Assembly (NCBI GenBank): GCA_009695535.1
Contig: SHZQ01000003.1
Location: 1-41,179 of the forward strand
Source: Methyloglobulus sp.
Lineage (GTDB): Bacteria; Pseudomonadota; Gammaproteobacteria; Methylococcales; Methylomonadaceae
Reading direction: 5' to 3'
Length of the DNA: 41,179 bases
Shown here: positions 9,199 to 20,134 of the stretch, piece by piece
How positions within the stretch are numbered: the first letter of the stretch is position 1
Layout of the letters: each line of letters begins with the position of its first letter
Notes under the pieces: model-generated
What the model was told of the DNA's origin: nothing
Database searches by the model: none
The model's input: only the letters and a program-made list of their open reading frames with translations
Made by a program: the position numbers and the translations under genes

Positions 9199-11610
9199 AT
9201 GCTTTGGATAATCGCGTTTATTCTTGTCTTATGTATTTTGGCTTACCACAAAGCCTCAATACACTGGGCTACTCTCGCCATCGCGGCATTGCTGGGGGTT
9301 TACTTACTGGTGAATGGCGCTTCATCGTCGAGCAATCTCAGCTTGTGGATGACGTATTTAATCGTTTTCATCCCCTTAAACGTAATCCCCATCCGGCAAT
9401 GGCTTATTAGCCGTTGGGTTTTTAAATTTATGAAGGCCGCTTTGCCCGTCATGTCGCAAACCGAGCGGGAAGCATTGGAAGCAGGCAATACGTGGTGGGA
9501 TGCGGAACTGTTTTCAGGCAGCCCTAACTGGGACATCTTACAAAATCTACCCGTCGCAAAATTCAAGAAGGAAGAACAAGCCTTCCTAGACGGCCCTGTT
9601 GAAACGCTGTGCGCCATGCTGAACGACTGGGACATTACCCATAACCGTATGGATTTACCGCCAGAGGTTTGGGATTACATCAAAAAGCAAAAATTTTGCG
9701 GCATAATGATCCCCAAACAATACGGTGGGCTTGAGTTTTCGGAATCCGCACACTCGGAAATCGTCATGAAGATTTCCAGCCGCAGCAGCACGGCGGCAGT
9801 AACCGTGATGGTGCCTAATTCACTCGGTCCTGGGAAACTGTTGCTGAATTACGGCACGGAAGAACAAAAAAACTATTATCTACCGCGTTTGGCTAATGGC
9901 GTGGATATTCCTGCCTTCGCTTTAACCGGCCCACATGCTGGCAGTGATGCAGGTGCAATGCCGGATACAGGCGTCGTCTGTTACGGAAAATTCAACGGCG
10001 AAGACAAAGTGTTGGGGATTAAGCTCAATTGGGAAAAACGCTACATCACCTTGGGACCTGTCGCCACGGTGTTAGGGCTTGCGTTCAAGCTCTACGATCC
10101 TGACCACTTGATAGGCGGAAAAGAATACATCGGCATCACCGCCGCCCTCATTCCGACGAATACGCCTGGCATTTCCATTGGAAGACGACATTTCCCCTTA
10201 GATTCAGCCTTCCAAAATGGCCCCAACCGGGGCAAAGATGTGTTCATCCCAATGGACTGGATTATCGGTGGCGTAGCCCAAGCCGGCAACGGCTGGAAGA
10301 TGCTGATGCAATGCCTGACCACAGGACGCGCCATCTCGCTACCTGCCTTAAGCGTGGGCGCAGCAAAGTTTACCTGTCGCAACACGGGCGCATACGCCCG
10401 CATCCGCAAGCAATTCAACCTACCCATCGGTGAATTTGAAGGCATTGAAGAAGTGTTGGCGCGTATGGCAGGGGAAACCTACATCCTCGATGCCGCACGG
10501 CAAGTGACCAACGCCGCTTTAGACCAAGGCGAGAAACCCGCCGTCATCTCCGCCATCCTCAAATACGAATTAACCGAACGAATGCGGCGAGTGGTAAATG
10601 ACGGTATGGATATCCTCGGCGGCGCTGGGATTTGTTTAGGGCCAAAAAATTACCTGGGGCGTGTATATCAGGTTATTCCCGTCAGCATCACGGTTGAAGG
10701 CGCAAATATCCTTACCCGTACCATGATGATCTTTGGGCAAGGCGCTGTTCGTTGCCATCCTTATATCCAACAAGAAATGGCGGCGATTGCAGAAGGTAAC
10801 CTAAACGCATTCGACCAGGTTTTCTTCAAACATATTGGTCACTGGGGGCATAATAAAGTCGCTTGTTTGTGGCTGGGGCTGACCAACGCCCGTTTTCTAA
10901 CAACACCTGGAGACAAAGAAACCAAGCAGTATTACCGCCAGATTGCACGACTCAGTGTCGGCTTTGCCTTCCTTGCCGATTACACCTTATTAACCTTGGC
11001 TGGTGCGTTAAAACGTAAAGAACGCTTATCGGGTCGTTTTGCCGATGCCTTGGCTAACCTTTACCTGTGTTCCTGCGTACTAAAACACTATGAAAACCAA
11101 GGTAAACAAATAGACGATCTGCCGCTGTTACATTGGGCTTGCCAAGAAAGCATTTACCGCGCACAACTAGCATTGGCAGATATTTTGACCAAATTGCCGT
11201 TTCAGCCTATTCCCTGCATTTTGAACGCTATTATCTTCCCGCTCGGCAAACCCAACAAACCCGCCAATGACAAGCTAGTCCACCAATGTGCTGCATTGTT
11301 ACTGGCTGATTCGCCCGTACGTGACCGCTTAACCCAAGGTATTTACATCAACAATAAGCCGGATGATGCCACTGGCAGAATTGAAGTCGCCTTTAAAGCC
11401 GTGTTGGCTTCTGCTCCTATTGAAGCCAAGATAAAACAAGCGCAAAAACAAAAGCAGTTGGCTAAGGGCGAGATGTCAGAAGTTGCAAACGATGCACTGA
11501 CCAAAAACATCATCACCAAAGAAGAAGCCCAGTTGCTTGGCGCAGCAGAGCAGGCGAGATTGCAAGCGATTACGGTTGATGATTTTAGTGCTGAGGAGTT
11601 ACGGGGGTAA
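9199..11610 (+). CDS. fadE: Acyl-CoA dehydrogenase, FadE family with N-terminal TM helices
   Basis: FCGIMIPKQYGGLEFSESAHSEIV, FALTGPHAGSDAGAMPDTG, GANILTRTMMIFGQGA; ATG 9199 with GGAG upstream. Confidence 0.93.
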   Translation: MLWIIAFILVLCILAYHKASIHWATLAIAALLGVYLLVNGASSSSNLSLWMTYLIVFIPLNVIPIRQWLISRWVFKFMKAALPVMSQTEREALEAGNTWWDAELFSGSPNWDILQNLPVAKFKKEEQAFLDGPVETLCAMLNDWDITHNRMDLPPEVWDYIKKQKFCGIMIPKQYGGLEFSESAHSEIVMKISSRSSTAAVTVMVPNSLGPGKLLLNYGTEEQKNYYLPRLANGVDIPAFALTGPHAGSDAGAMPDTGVVCYGKFNGEDKVLGIKLNWEKRYITLGPVATVLGLAFKLYDPDHLIGGKEYIGITAALIPTNTPGISIGRRHFPLDSAFQNGPNRGKDVFIPMDWIIGGVAQAGNGWKMLMQCLTTGRAISLPALSVGAAKFTCRNTGAYARIRKQFNLPIGEFEGIEEVLARMAGETYILDAARQVTNAALDQGEKPAVISAILKYELTERMRRVVNDGMDILGGAGICLGPKNYLGRVYQVIPVSITVEGANILTRTMMIFGQGAVRCHPYIQQEMAAIAEGNLNAFDQVFFKHIGHWGHNKVACLWLGLTNARFLTTPGDKETKQYYRQIARLSVGFAFLADYTLLTLAGALKRKERLSGRFADALANLYLCSCVLKHYENQGKQIDDLPLLHWACQESIYRAQLALADILTKLPFQPIPCILNAIIFPLGKPNKPANDKLVHQCAALLLADSPVRDRLTQGIYINNKPDDATGRIEVAFKAVLASAPIEAKIKQAQKQKQLAKGEMSEVANDALTKNIITKEEAQLLGAAEQARLQAITVDDFSAEELRG

Positions 11611-11639
11611 TTTGAACGGTGGTCAAATCTGATTGTCTT

Positions 11640-11680
11640 TCGATATACTTCTTTCGACAGGCTCAGGACGAACGGTTTAT
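11640..11680. repeat. Copy of the interspersed ttcgacaggctcaggacgaacggt repeat
   Basis: Closely related sequence recurs at 23560-23640 as cgttcgtcctgagcttgtcgaagg. Confidence 0.6.
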
Positions 11681-11825
11681 GAGGGTAAAAACTTGTGTTG
11701 GTTCTGCTCCGTTGATAAAAAGCGCGCAAAACTTTCCAGAGTCCTGGAGAAAAGAGCGTTGAAAAGTTCCCACCCCAGGTTGTTTAATGACCGGCTTTTT
11801 GCCGGAGAACCCTGGAGTGCTAGAA

Positions 11826-11894
11826 ATGGACATTATTGCCGAAATTAGACGGCGTTTTCATGTGGAGAATGAGACGATCACGTCTCTTGCATAA
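11826..11894 (+). pseudogene. IS21-family IstA N-terminal remnant
   Basis: MDIIAEIRRRFHVENETITSLA* followed by unrelated sequence. Confidence 0.5.
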
Positions 11895-12244
11895 CCTGAT
11901 AATCTATTTTGTTCAACGGCATTGCCTACTCAACCTAATTCAACAAGTTTTTCTTTGATAGCATTTCAGTATAGACCTTATGAATAGGTTTGTGAAACAC
12001 ATCACATTACTGCAATTTAGTGGTAATTTTTGTGTTTTATTTAGTTGATAGGGTTTTGTAGTAGCTTGTTAAGCTCAAACGTAAAGAACTCTATTCATTT
12101 CGCAAGGTCTACCTCGTTAACGGTAAAAGTAACTGGCTTTGTTGCTGTTAAATCGCGACTTTGACTTGCTTGACGCTGATTAGTTTCGCATTATGTTACA
12201 ATGAAACGATGCGTTACTCCTTTGAATTTTAAACATTAGGGAAT

Positions 12245-12275
12245 CCTTCTCCCAATGGGAGAAGGAGCTTTTTAA
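12245..12275. terminator. Perfect hairpin with short downstream T run; terminator-like or REP
   Basis: ccttctcccaatgggagaagg agctttttaaattttt, located just upstream of moaA. Confidence 0.35.
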
Positions 12276-12304
12276 ATTTTTAGAAATCCCAATTACTGTG
12301 CAGT

Positions 12305-13312
12305 ATGACCATTAGTAACCAATCACCCCAGTTAATCGACCGCTTCGGCAGGAGGGTGGATTATTTACGCGTTTCCATTACGGATCGCTGTGATTTCCGC
12401 TGTGTGTATTGCATGTCTGAGAAGATGATATTTTTGCCGCGCGATCAGGTGTTATCGCTGGAAGAACTGTATACGATTACCAAGGCATTTGCGGAATTAG
12501 GGGTAAAAAAGATCCGAATTACGGGCGGCGAGCCTTTGGTTAGGCGCGGCGCATTAGAATTGCTGGAAAATATCGGCAAAATTGAGAGCTTGAACGAGTT
12601 GGTGCTGACGACTAACGGCTCGCAACTGGAGCACATGGCTGTGCCGCTAAAAAACGCGGGGGTTAAACGGATTAATATCAGCTTGGATACTTTGGATGTA
12701 GATAAATTTAAGGCAATTACTCGCACGGGTGATTTGCGGCAGGTTTTGCGCGGTATTGGTGCGGCTAATGCTGCTGGATTTGAGCGCATTAAGCTCAACG
12801 CGGTGATTCTAAAAGACAAAAACCATCAGGAAGTGGTTGATTTGGTGCAATTTGCCGTCGATAAGGGCATTGATATTAGCTTTATTGAGGAAATGCCACT
12901 GGGTATGGTGAGCCAGCATGATCGTTCTGCATCTTATTATTCCAGTGATTGTATTAAAGCGGACTTAGCGACCCAGTTCTCATTATTGGCATCTACTGAG
13001 AAAACCGGCGGGCCGTCAGTGTATTATAAGGTGCAAGGCACAAACACTAGAGTGGGCTTTATTTCACCACACAGTGCCAATTTTTGTAGCACCTGCAACC
13101 GTGTTCGATTAACGGTTGAAGGGCGGTTATTGTTGTGCTTGGGCAATGAGCATTCGGTTGATTTAAAACAAATTATTAGAGCCAATCCTGGCGACATGGA
13201 CATCTTAAAGCAGACTATTGTTGCTGCCATGCTAATCAAACCCGAAAAACACGAATTCAATATTCATGAGCAGGCGGTGATCCTACGGCACATGAGTGTT
13301 ACAGGGGGGTGA
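12305..13312 (+). CDS. moaA: GTP 3',8-cyclase MoaA
   Basis: DRFGRRVDYLRVSITDRCDFRCVYCM, RITGGEPLVRRG, C-terminal CSTCNRVRLTVEGRLLLCL. Confidence 0.95.
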   Translation: MTISNQSPQLIDRFGRRVDYLRVSITDRCDFRCVYCMSEKMIFLPRDQVLSLEELYTITKAFAELGVKKIRITGGEPLVRRGALELLENIGKIESLNELVLTTNGSQLEHMAVPLKNAGVKRINISLDTLDVDKFKAITRTGDLRQVLRGIGAANAAGFERIKLNAVILKDKNHQEVVDLVQFAVDKGIDISFIEEMPLGMVSQHDRSASYYSSDCIKADLATQFSLLASTEKTGGPSVYYKVQGTNTRVGFISPHSANFCSTCNRVRLTVEGRLLLCLGNEHSVDLKQIIRANPGDMDILKQTIVAAMLIKPEKHEFNIHEQAVILRHMSVTGG

Positions 13313-13342
13313 TGTCCCAATGCCATTAAGTTAAGAAAGAAA

Positions 13343-13449
13343 GCCCCTCTCCTGCTGGAGAGGAGAAGAGTGGGGCGAGGAGAATTGAATTAATGAAAAT
13401 TTCTTTAACCCCCCCCCTCATCCTAACCTTCTCCCTCAAGAGAGAAGGA
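13343..13449. repeat. Pair of REP-like hairpins
   Basis: ccctctcctgctggagagg and ccttctccctcaagagagaagg. Confidence 0.55.
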
Positions 13450-13565
13450 ACTAAACGACTTAACTTACCGATACCGGGCTAATATTCGTCGCCTTTTTAT
13501 CAAAGCTGACAGCTATCTCAAATAAGCGCAGCAATTTATCAACTATTTCTCAAACTAAGGTTTTC

Positions 13566-14870
13566 ATGTCATTTGACTCACTCGGTTTATCGGACGCACT
13601 ACTAAAAGCAGTTGCTGACCAAGGTTATACAACACCCACGCCAGTTCAGGTTAAGGCGATTCCGCCTATTCTTGCTGGTAAGGATATTATGGCAGGCGCA
13701 CAGACCGGCACGGGCAAAACCGCCGGATTTTCTTTGCCACTGCTGCAACGGCTTGCGAATAGCACTGATTTAAACGCCCGACCAAGAAGGGTTCGTGCTT
13801 TGGTATTAGTGCCTACCCGCGAGTTGGCAGCTCAAGTTTATGAAAGCATTGCAACTTATGGAAAATATCTGCCCTTGCAGACCCAGGTCATTGTCGGCGG
13901 GGCAAGTATCAATATGCAAATCAGGCAGTTACGGCACGGTTGCGATATTGTGGTCGCCACGCCAGGTCGATTAATGGATCATATCGGTCAAAAAACCATA
14001 TCTCTAGGCAATATAGAAATATTGGTGCTAGATGAAGCCGACCGTATGCTGGATATGGGCTTTTTGCCAGAAATTCGCCGAATTATGGCTTATTTGCCTA
14101 AAAATCGACAAAGCTTGCTATTTTCTGCCACCATGCCCGGCGTGATCAAAACGCTGGCTGCAACGATTCTTAACAATCCTGTCGAGATTGAAGTTGCCAA
14201 GCAGAATATCACGGCGGATTTGGTTTCCGAATGCGTGTACGGCATTAACAAAGATAACAAACGCGAACTACTGTCTTACTTAATCGGCAGCAATAATTGG
14301 AAGCAAGTGCTGATTTTCGTACGCACCAAACACGGTGCTGACCGCTTAGAAAAGCAGTTGGTTAAAGACGGCATCCGTTCGGCTTCGCTGCATGGCGACA
14401 AAACCCAAGGTGCGCGAACAAAGGCACTGGACTATTTCAAAAATGGCAAGGTTACGGCTTTAGTCGCCACTGATATTGCCGCTCGTGGACTGGATATAGA
14501 AGAATTGCCGCATGTGGTCAATTACGATCTACCGCAAGTCGCTGAAGATTATATACATAGGATAGGACGAACCGGACGCGCAGGTTCAAGTGGTAGTGCG
14601 CTATCTCTGGTCTGCCCTGAAGAAGCGTATTTGTTGGAAGCTATCGAGAAACTGTTAAAGCGGCAAATTCCACGAGTGGGTGATACCGGTTATGAACCGG
14701 TTTCGTTAAAAGTTATGGATGCACCGAAAAAAGTTGCTCCTTCCAAAAATTCGGGTAAAAAAGATTATCGGCATACCGACAAAAAAACACCCCAACGTGA
14801 ACGCGGCAATGGAGCTAACTTTAATCCACGTAGCAGTAAACCCAAAAATCGTTCAAGCTCAAGACCATAA
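13566..14870 (+). CDS. rhlE: DEAD-box RNA helicase, RhlE-like
   Basis: [37 protein letters not shown], basic C-terminal tail. Confidence 0.92.
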   Translation: MSFDSLGLSDALLKAVADQGYTTPTPVQVKAIPPILAGKDIMAGAQTGTGKTAGFSLPLLQRLANSTDLNARPRRVRALVLVPTRELAAQVYESIATYGKYLPLQTQVIVGGASINMQIRQLRHGCDIVVATPGRLMDHIGQKTISLGNIEILVLDEADRMLDMGFLPEIRRIMAYLPKNRQSLLFSATMPGVIKTLAATILNNPVEIEVAKQNITADLVSECVYGINKDNKRELLSYLIGSNNWKQVLIFVRTKHGADRLEKQLVKDGIRSASLHGDKTQGARTKALDYFKNGKVTALVATDIAARGLDIEELPHVVNYDLPQVAEDYIHRIGRTGRAGSSGSALSLVCPEEAYLLEAIEKLLKRQIPRVGDTGYEPVSLKVMDAPKKVAPSKNSGKKDYRHTDKKTPQRERGNGANFNPRSSKPKNRSSSRP

Positions 14871-15121
14871 GCCTGAAACTGCTGAATAAATCAGAGAATT
14901 CTTTTGATTTATTAATGGATTAAGCACAAGGTAATACTGAAAATGCGAAGCCCACAACACTCTGATTTTGCAAGCTCCATCTGTGCAATTAGCAAATCCT
15001 AAAGCACTTTGCTTGGCAAAGTTTTGGTTTTTCGGGTATCAGGTAACATTACCCTACTAAAAATGGACTATTATTAGCCCAATAACATCACGATAAATCA
15101 ATTAACCAGGAGAATTCAATC

Positions 15122-15985
15122 ATGTCGTTTTTCGCATCGCTCACAAAAAAATCCAAACTCGATGCTGCCGTAAAAAAAGCCGATAAAGCACGCAAAAACG
15201 AAGGCAGTGCTGCAGATCAATTATTTAAAGAAGCTTATCAAGAGTATGCCGATGTGTTGACTGGCGATTCTTTGCGCGCCGCCGCACTTTATCATTGGGG
15301 CGTTACTTTACTGCGGCAAGCAAAAACCAAAACGCCGCCGGAATCGATTAATATCTACCGAAACGCGATTGCGAAATTCTCATTTTGCACGACTTTAGAC
15401 CCCAGCTACCTTGCTGCGGCGATAGATGCGGGTGTTGCCTGTATGGATTTAGCCCGCGCTAGAGGGGTCGAAACCGATGATGAGCTTTATGAAATGGCTA
15501 AACGGCAGTTTGAGAAGGCCAATTCAATTCAATTCGGCGTAGCTGCGTTTAATCTTGCCTGTGTTCATGGCGTACGCGGTGAAAATGACAGCTGCCTTGA
15601 AGCCTTGAAAACAGCAAAAGACAAGGGAAATTTGCCAGAAGATGCTGATATTCTTGCGGATCCAGACTTGGCTACGGTTACAAAACAGGCTTGGTTTAAA
15701 GAATTCATGAACTCTTTGGTAGAAGATAGACGGCTAGACGAAGAAAAACGTTTAGCGGCGAAAGCCGCCGAAGAAGAAGCCAAGAAACCAAAACCCAAAG
15801 ATCCTAATGAATTCGATCCTTATCATACGCCAGATAAGGACGTTAAGGAGAAAGCCGGGGTTAAGGCGAGTGCGCCAAAAGCCATTGAAGAAACAACAGA
15901 GGTTGCAAAAGATTCACCGAAAACGCTAGCCAAAAAAGCCAGTGAGGAATCTACCAATGAAGAAGCCGAGCCATCAGATGACTAG
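15122..15985 (+). CDS. TPR-type repeat protein with charged C-terminus
   Basis: Helical repeats in the N-terminal two thirds; Lys/Glu-rich tail; GGAG upstream of ATG. Confidence 0.7.
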   Translation: MSFFASLTKKSKLDAAVKKADKARKNEGSAADQLFKEAYQEYADVLTGDSLRAAALYHWGVTLLRQAKTKTPPESINIYRNAIAKFSFCTTLDPSYLAAAIDAGVACMDLARARGVETDDELYEMAKRQFEKANSIQFGVAAFNLACVHGVRGENDSCLEALKTAKDKGNLPEDADILADPDLATVTKQAWFKEFMNSLVEDRRLDEEKRLAAKAAEEEAKKPKPKDPNEFDPYHTPDKDVKEKAGVKASAPKAIEETTEVAKDSPKTLAKKASEESTNEEAEPSDD

Positions 15986-16084
15986 CACTGATTTTCAATT
16001 AAGGCATCATTGCAAAGTCATTCAACAAGTTCAGTAGTCGAGGGGGGGCAAAACGCACTCTACATGCTGTACAAAATTAAATAC

Positions 16085-16116
16085 TGGGAGTACCAAGCCT
16101 AGGCTTGGTACTCCCA
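16085..16116. repeat. Perfect 32-bp palindrome
   Basis: tgggagtaccaagcctaggcttggtactccca equals its reverse complement. Confidence 0.9.
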
Positions 16117-16276
16117 ACTATGCTGCACCTTCTCCAGTCCACTGAGTAGTGCTATTTTGCCCACTATTTACCATCCCATTCCAGCCCCGCTTCGCGTGGA
16201 CACAACCAGACTAAAAATCAAACGGATTACCAGAAGTGTGCATCGCACACCTCATGCATACCCCTAAGCGGATATT

Positions 16277-16693
16277 TTAGATTTTGCTTTGCTCATCATC
16301 GCCGTCTTGCTCGTGCATGATAGCGGTATAACAATCCATAATGCTTTCAGTGTAATTGGTATGGGCTTTTGCAAGTTCTTGCGGTGAGCCGAATTCTTTA
16401 CCCAGTTCTTCAAAGGCCTTCTTCGGATCTTTCGATTTAGCCAAGGTCAGCATTTTTGCGTAATTACGATAAGCTTGCAATCTATCTGGATCGAAAACAA
16501 AAAAGCCGGGCATCTTTAGGTACGTTGTGTCAATAACACACTTAGCCATGTGAGCAGGGTCTATTTTATATTCTTTAATTTCTTGCTCTTTTTCCATTTC
16601 CTCTAAAACGACTTGCTCATAATGATTTTTATCAGCACAAGCCACGAGAAATACGGGTAATAGGAGAATCAACAACAGTTTTTTCATATACAT
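16277..16693 (-). CDS. Small hypothetical lipoprotein
   Basis: MKKLLLILLLPVFLVACADK lipobox. Confidence 0.75.
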   Translation of the reverse strand: MYMKKLLLILLLPVFLVACADKNHYEQVVLEEMEKEQEIKEYKIDPAHMAKCVIDTTYLKMPGFFVFDPDRLQAYRNYAKMLTLAKSKDPKKAFEELGKEFGSPQELAKAHTNYTESIMDCYTAIMHEQDGDDEQSKI

Positions 16694-16796
16694 AACACCA
16701 TCTAAATATTTAAACTCACAACAAAGAGTTGTGCATTATACGCATTTCGCGGATTTTCATGTAATTGCAATAGGAAGCTCGGTAAAGGAAAGCTAA

Positions 16797-17513
16797 TTAT
16801 TGGCCGATTTGCAACATCGCCAATTTGATCCAATCTTCCGCTTCTTTGTTAATATCGGCGGTTTTTCGGCCTTCGCTTGCAATGCGCGGGCCGATTTTTA
16901 CTTTAATCGTCCCAGGGTATTTTAAAAAACTGTAACGCGGCCAATATTTTCCCGCGTTAAGCGCAATAGGAATCACGGGGTACCCTGATTTTTGCGCCAG
17001 CATCGCGCCACCCGCGCTAAAACTACCCAATTTATCAACTGGCATCCGCGTTCCTTCTGGAAACACCACTACCCACAGACCTTCCTTCAATGCTTCAGTT
17101 CCTTGGCTGATTAATTTCCGCAAGGCGTTTTGTTTGCTGTTTCTGTCGATTGCGATGGGTTTTAAGGTCGCCATCGCCCAGCCCCAAAACGGCAGCCACA
17201 ACAAAGATTTTTTGAATAACGACGTTTGCGGCGGCAAAATATACCGAAAGGCAATGGTTTCCCAGGCCGATTGGTGATTACTGAGGACAATGACCGCGCT
17301 ACCGATTGGAATATTTGCCAAACCCTCAACTTCATAGCGAATACCACAGCACCATTCAGCCAGTTTAAGCACCGTTCCCGCCCACACTTTGCCTATGTTA
17401 TAGCGAATTAGAAACGGCAAAGGAAGGCACAATATTATAAAAGGCGCGAACAGTATGGGTGAAACCATGAGCCCTAAGAAGAATACCGAAGAACCAATAT
17501 AAACTCGTAACAT
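16797..17513 (-). CDS. plsC: 1-acyl-sn-glycerol-3-phosphate acyltransferase
   Basis: NHQSAWET (NHX4D/E-type) and FPEGTRM; ATG at 17511-17513 preferred, since the longer ORF overlaps gmhB. Confidence 0.9.
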   Translation of the reverse strand: MLRVYIGSSVFFLGLMVSPILFAPFIILCLPLPFLIRYNIGKVWAGTVLKLAEWCCGIRYEVEGLANIPIGSAVIVLSNHQSAWETIAFRYILPPQTSLFKKSLLWLPFWGWAMATLKPIAIDRNSKQNALRKLISQGTEALKEGLWVVVFPEGTRMPVDKLGSFSAGGAMLAQKSGYPVIPIALNAGKYWPRYSFLKYPGTIKVKIGPRIASEGRKTADINKEAEDWIKLAMLQIGQ

Positions 17514-17520
17514 ATTGTTT

Positions 17521-18057
17521 TTAAATGATGTATTTAGCTGCACCATAAAGATTTTCAAAGACAGGAATGTTGAGGTTAGGATTTTGAGCCAGTGTTTTTT
17601 GACCTTTACCGGTTTTGACCAAGATCGGGTTTGCGCCAACGGCTAGTGCCGCTTGTATGTCACGCAGGGAATCTCCAATCAAAAACACTGACTTTAAATT
17701 AACATTTTTTTCTAAGGCAAATTGTTCCAATAAGCCAGTTTTTGGTTTACGGCAGTTGCATAAGCTGTCAGGACCGTGCGGACAATGGTAAATCGCGGCA
17801 ATTTCGCCGCCCTGCTCGGCAAGCAGGCTATACATTTTTTGATGGATTGTTGCCAGCATGGCTTCATCAAACAAACCTCGTGCAATGCCGGATTGGTTAG
17901 AAATCACCACCACATCGTAACCCTGCTGGTTTAGCAGGGCAATCGCTTCAAGGCTACCTTCAATAGGAATCCATTCATCGGGCGATTTTATGAAGTCGTC
18001 GGAATCGAGGTTGATAACCCCATCCCGATCTAATAGCACATAACGGCGTTGCTCCAT
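17521..18057 (-). CDS. gmhB: D-glycero-D-manno-heptose-1,7-bisphosphate 7-phosphatase
   Basis: LLDRDGVINLDSDDFIKSPDEW, SNQSGIARG, CPHGPDSLCNCRKPKTGL, GDSLRDIQAA. Confidence 0.93.
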   Translation of the reverse strand: MEQRRYVLLDRDGVINLDSDDFIKSPDEWIPIEGSLEAIALLNQQGYDVVVISNQSGIARGLFDEAMLATIHQKMYSLLAEQGGEIAAIYHCPHGPDSLCNCRKPKTGLLEQFALEKNVNLKSVFLIGDSLRDIQAALAVGANPILVKTGKGQKTLAQNPNLNIPVFENLYGAAKYII

Positions 18058-18066
18058 GCCTATCTT

Positions 18067-20133
18067 TTAAGATTGCAGCTTGGAGATGTCGGCAATTTCC
18101 AAAAATTGATTAGACAACATAGTTAGCAAAGCCAAGCGTCTGGCACGTAAATCAAGGTCATCAGACATGACCATAACCTTATCGAAGAAAGCATTGACGG
18201 CAGGTTCGGTTTTAGCAAGACGGGAAAGTGCTGATTGGTAATCCTTATTTTCCAGGAACGGCTGGATGTCAGTCGCTGATTGTTTGGCGGTATCAAACAA
18301 ATCGCGTTCTTCGGCTTCTACCAGCTCACCTACTTGCGCGGCAGCTGCGGTATCGGATTTTTTCAGGATATTGCGTATGCGCTTATTGGCGGCAGCTAAA
18401 CTTTCAGCTTCCGGCAGTTGGCGGAAAGCCTTGACCGCTTGCAATCTTTTCATGAAATCCAAGGGTTGTACGGGATTAGCAGAAATAACTGCATCAAACT
18501 CATCAGGTGCGAAACCGCGATCCAGGCAATAGCCTTTCAACCGGTCAAAAATAAAATCAATGACTAGTTTGCGGGTTTTCTCACGGTCAAACGCATGGCT
18601 GTACTGTGCCAGCGAAGCATCGACTAAGGCAACTATATCAAGGCCCAACTCATTTTCAATGATGATTCTCAACGAACCTAACGCCGCTCGTCGCAACGCA
18701 TAAGGGTCTTTATCGCCTGTGGGAATCAATCCGGCACTGAAAATTCCGGTTAAGGTATCAAGCTTATCTGTCAGCGCGACAATCTGCCCAGTTTGGCTGG
18801 AGGGTGTCTGGCTACCTGATTGTTTGGGAAAATAATGCTGTTCGATGGCAACGGCAACTTCTGCTGACTCATTGTCAGCCAGGGCATAATAACACCCCAT
18901 AATGCCCTGTAGATTGCCAAATTCACCAACCATATCGGTCATCAAGTCTGCTTTAGCCAAGTGCGCCGCACGTTTTGCCCAAGCCACATTCGCGCCGAGT
19001 TGGGTCGCTATCAATTCTGACAGGGTTATCACCCGCTGGGTCTTGTCTGCAAGCGTACCTAACTTTTCCTGAAATACGATATTGGCTAGGCTTGCAACGC
19101 GATCTGCCAAGGATTTTTTCCGGTCTTGTTTCCAGAAGAATTCAGCATCAGTCAGGCGCGGCGTAATAACGCGCTCATTGCCTTGCTTAATGGATTCAGG
19201 ACGGCTACTTTCGATATTGCTGAACGTAATAAAATAAGGCAATAACGCACCGCTGGCATTTTTAACCGGAAAATACTTCTGGTTGGTTTGCATGGTAGTA
19301 ATCAGCACTTCCGCTGGTAATTCCAGAAAGCGTGGATCAAATGTTCCGGTAACAGGCACCGGCCATTCATTCAGCGCGGCAATTTCTTCCAGCAAATCGT
19401 CTTCAATATACGCTATGCCATTGACTGCTGATGCCGCTTGGTTAGCCTTGCCCCGTATGATGGCTTTTCTCTGTTCAATATCAACAATCACCTTACCCTG
19501 CTGATATAAGACATCGGCATAACTTTCTGGGCTATTGATTGTAATGGTTTGAGGGGCATGAAAACGATGTCCTAATGTCGCCATTCCCGTTGTTAAGCCC
19601 AGGATTTCACATTCAATGATTGAATTTCCATACAGCAAAACCGCCCAATGCACAGGGCGAACGAATTCGGTGGCAAAACTGCCCCAGCGCATTCGCTTTG
19701 CTATAGGCAAAGCTGAAATACTTTGGCGAACAATGTCAGGAATTAATTGCTCGGTAGCTTGACCTTTGACCGCTTGCTTATAAATCAGCCATTCGCCTTT
19801 GTCAGTTTTAAGTCGTTCCAATTGGTCGAAAGTCGTCCCGCAACTGGCGGCAAAACCTTCTGCGGCTTTGCTGGGTTTACCATCCGGCGCAAAAGCCGCC
19901 TGAATCGCTGGGCCTCGTTTTTCTACGATTTTGTCGGGTTGTTGGGTAGATAGGTTTTCTACGAATACCGCCAACCTTCTTGGCGTGGCGTACGCCTTAC
20001 TGCCAGAATAGGTAAGTTCTGCGTCATTAAGCCCTTGTAACACGCCATCTAACAATGCTTGACTCAATTTCACCAAGGTTTTGGGCGGTAATTCTTCTGC
20101 GCCTAACTCGAACAACAAATGTTTTGCAGCCAT
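18067..20133 (-). CDS. glyS: Glycyl-tRNA synthetase beta subunit
   Basis: LLFELGAEELPPKTL, GKVIVDIEQRKAIIRG, TNQKYFPV, DPYALRRAALG. Confidence 0.95.
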   Translation of the reverse strand: MAAKHLLFELGAEELPPKTLVKLSQALLDGVLQGLNDAELTYSGSKAYATPRRLAVFVENLSTQQPDKIVEKRGPAIQAAFAPDGKPSKAAEGFAASCGTTFDQLERLKTDKGEWLIYKQAVKGQATEQLIPDIVRQSISALPIAKRMRWGSFATEFVRPVHWAVLLYGNSIIECEILGLTTGMATLGHRFHAPQTITINSPESYADVLYQQGKVIVDIEQRKAIIRGKANQAASAVNGIAYIEDDLLEEIAALNEWPVPVTGTFDPRFLELPAEVLITTMQTNQKYFPVKNASGALLPYFITFSNIESSRPESIKQGNERVITPRLTDAEFFWKQDRKKSLADRVASLANIVFQEKLGTLADKTQRVITLSELIATQLGANVAWAKRAAHLAKADLMTDMVGEFGNLQGIMGCYYALADNESAEVAVAIEQHYFPKQSGSQTPSSQTGQIVALTDKLDTLTGIFSAGLIPTGDKDPYALRRAALGSLRIIIENELGLDIVALVDASLAQYSHAFDREKTRKLVIDFIFDRLKGYCLDRGFAPDEFDAVISANPVQPLDFMKRLQAVKAFRQLPEAESLAAANKRIRNILKKSDTAAAAQVGELVEAEERDLFDTAKQSATDIQPFLENKDYQSALSRLAKTEPAVNAFFDKVMVMSDDLDLRARRLALLTMLSNQFLEIADISKLQS

Positions 20134-20134
20134 C

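Noticed and set aside
11343-11729. 128-aa minus-strand ORF containing PFVLSLSKE
   Set aside because: Antisense to the fadE 3' end, and its N-terminal part is a translation of the interspersed ttcgacaggctcaggacgaac repeat; a common annotation artefact.
11900-12304. Possible Moco riboswitch upstream of moaA
   Set aside because: No recognisable conserved Moco-motif stems by eye; only a simple hairpin at 12245. A covariance-model search would be needed.
17514-17639. N-terminal extension of the plsC ORF (MAQTRSWSKP...)
   Set aside because: Overlaps gmhB out of frame and lacks acyltransferase character; ATG at 17513 is the better start.
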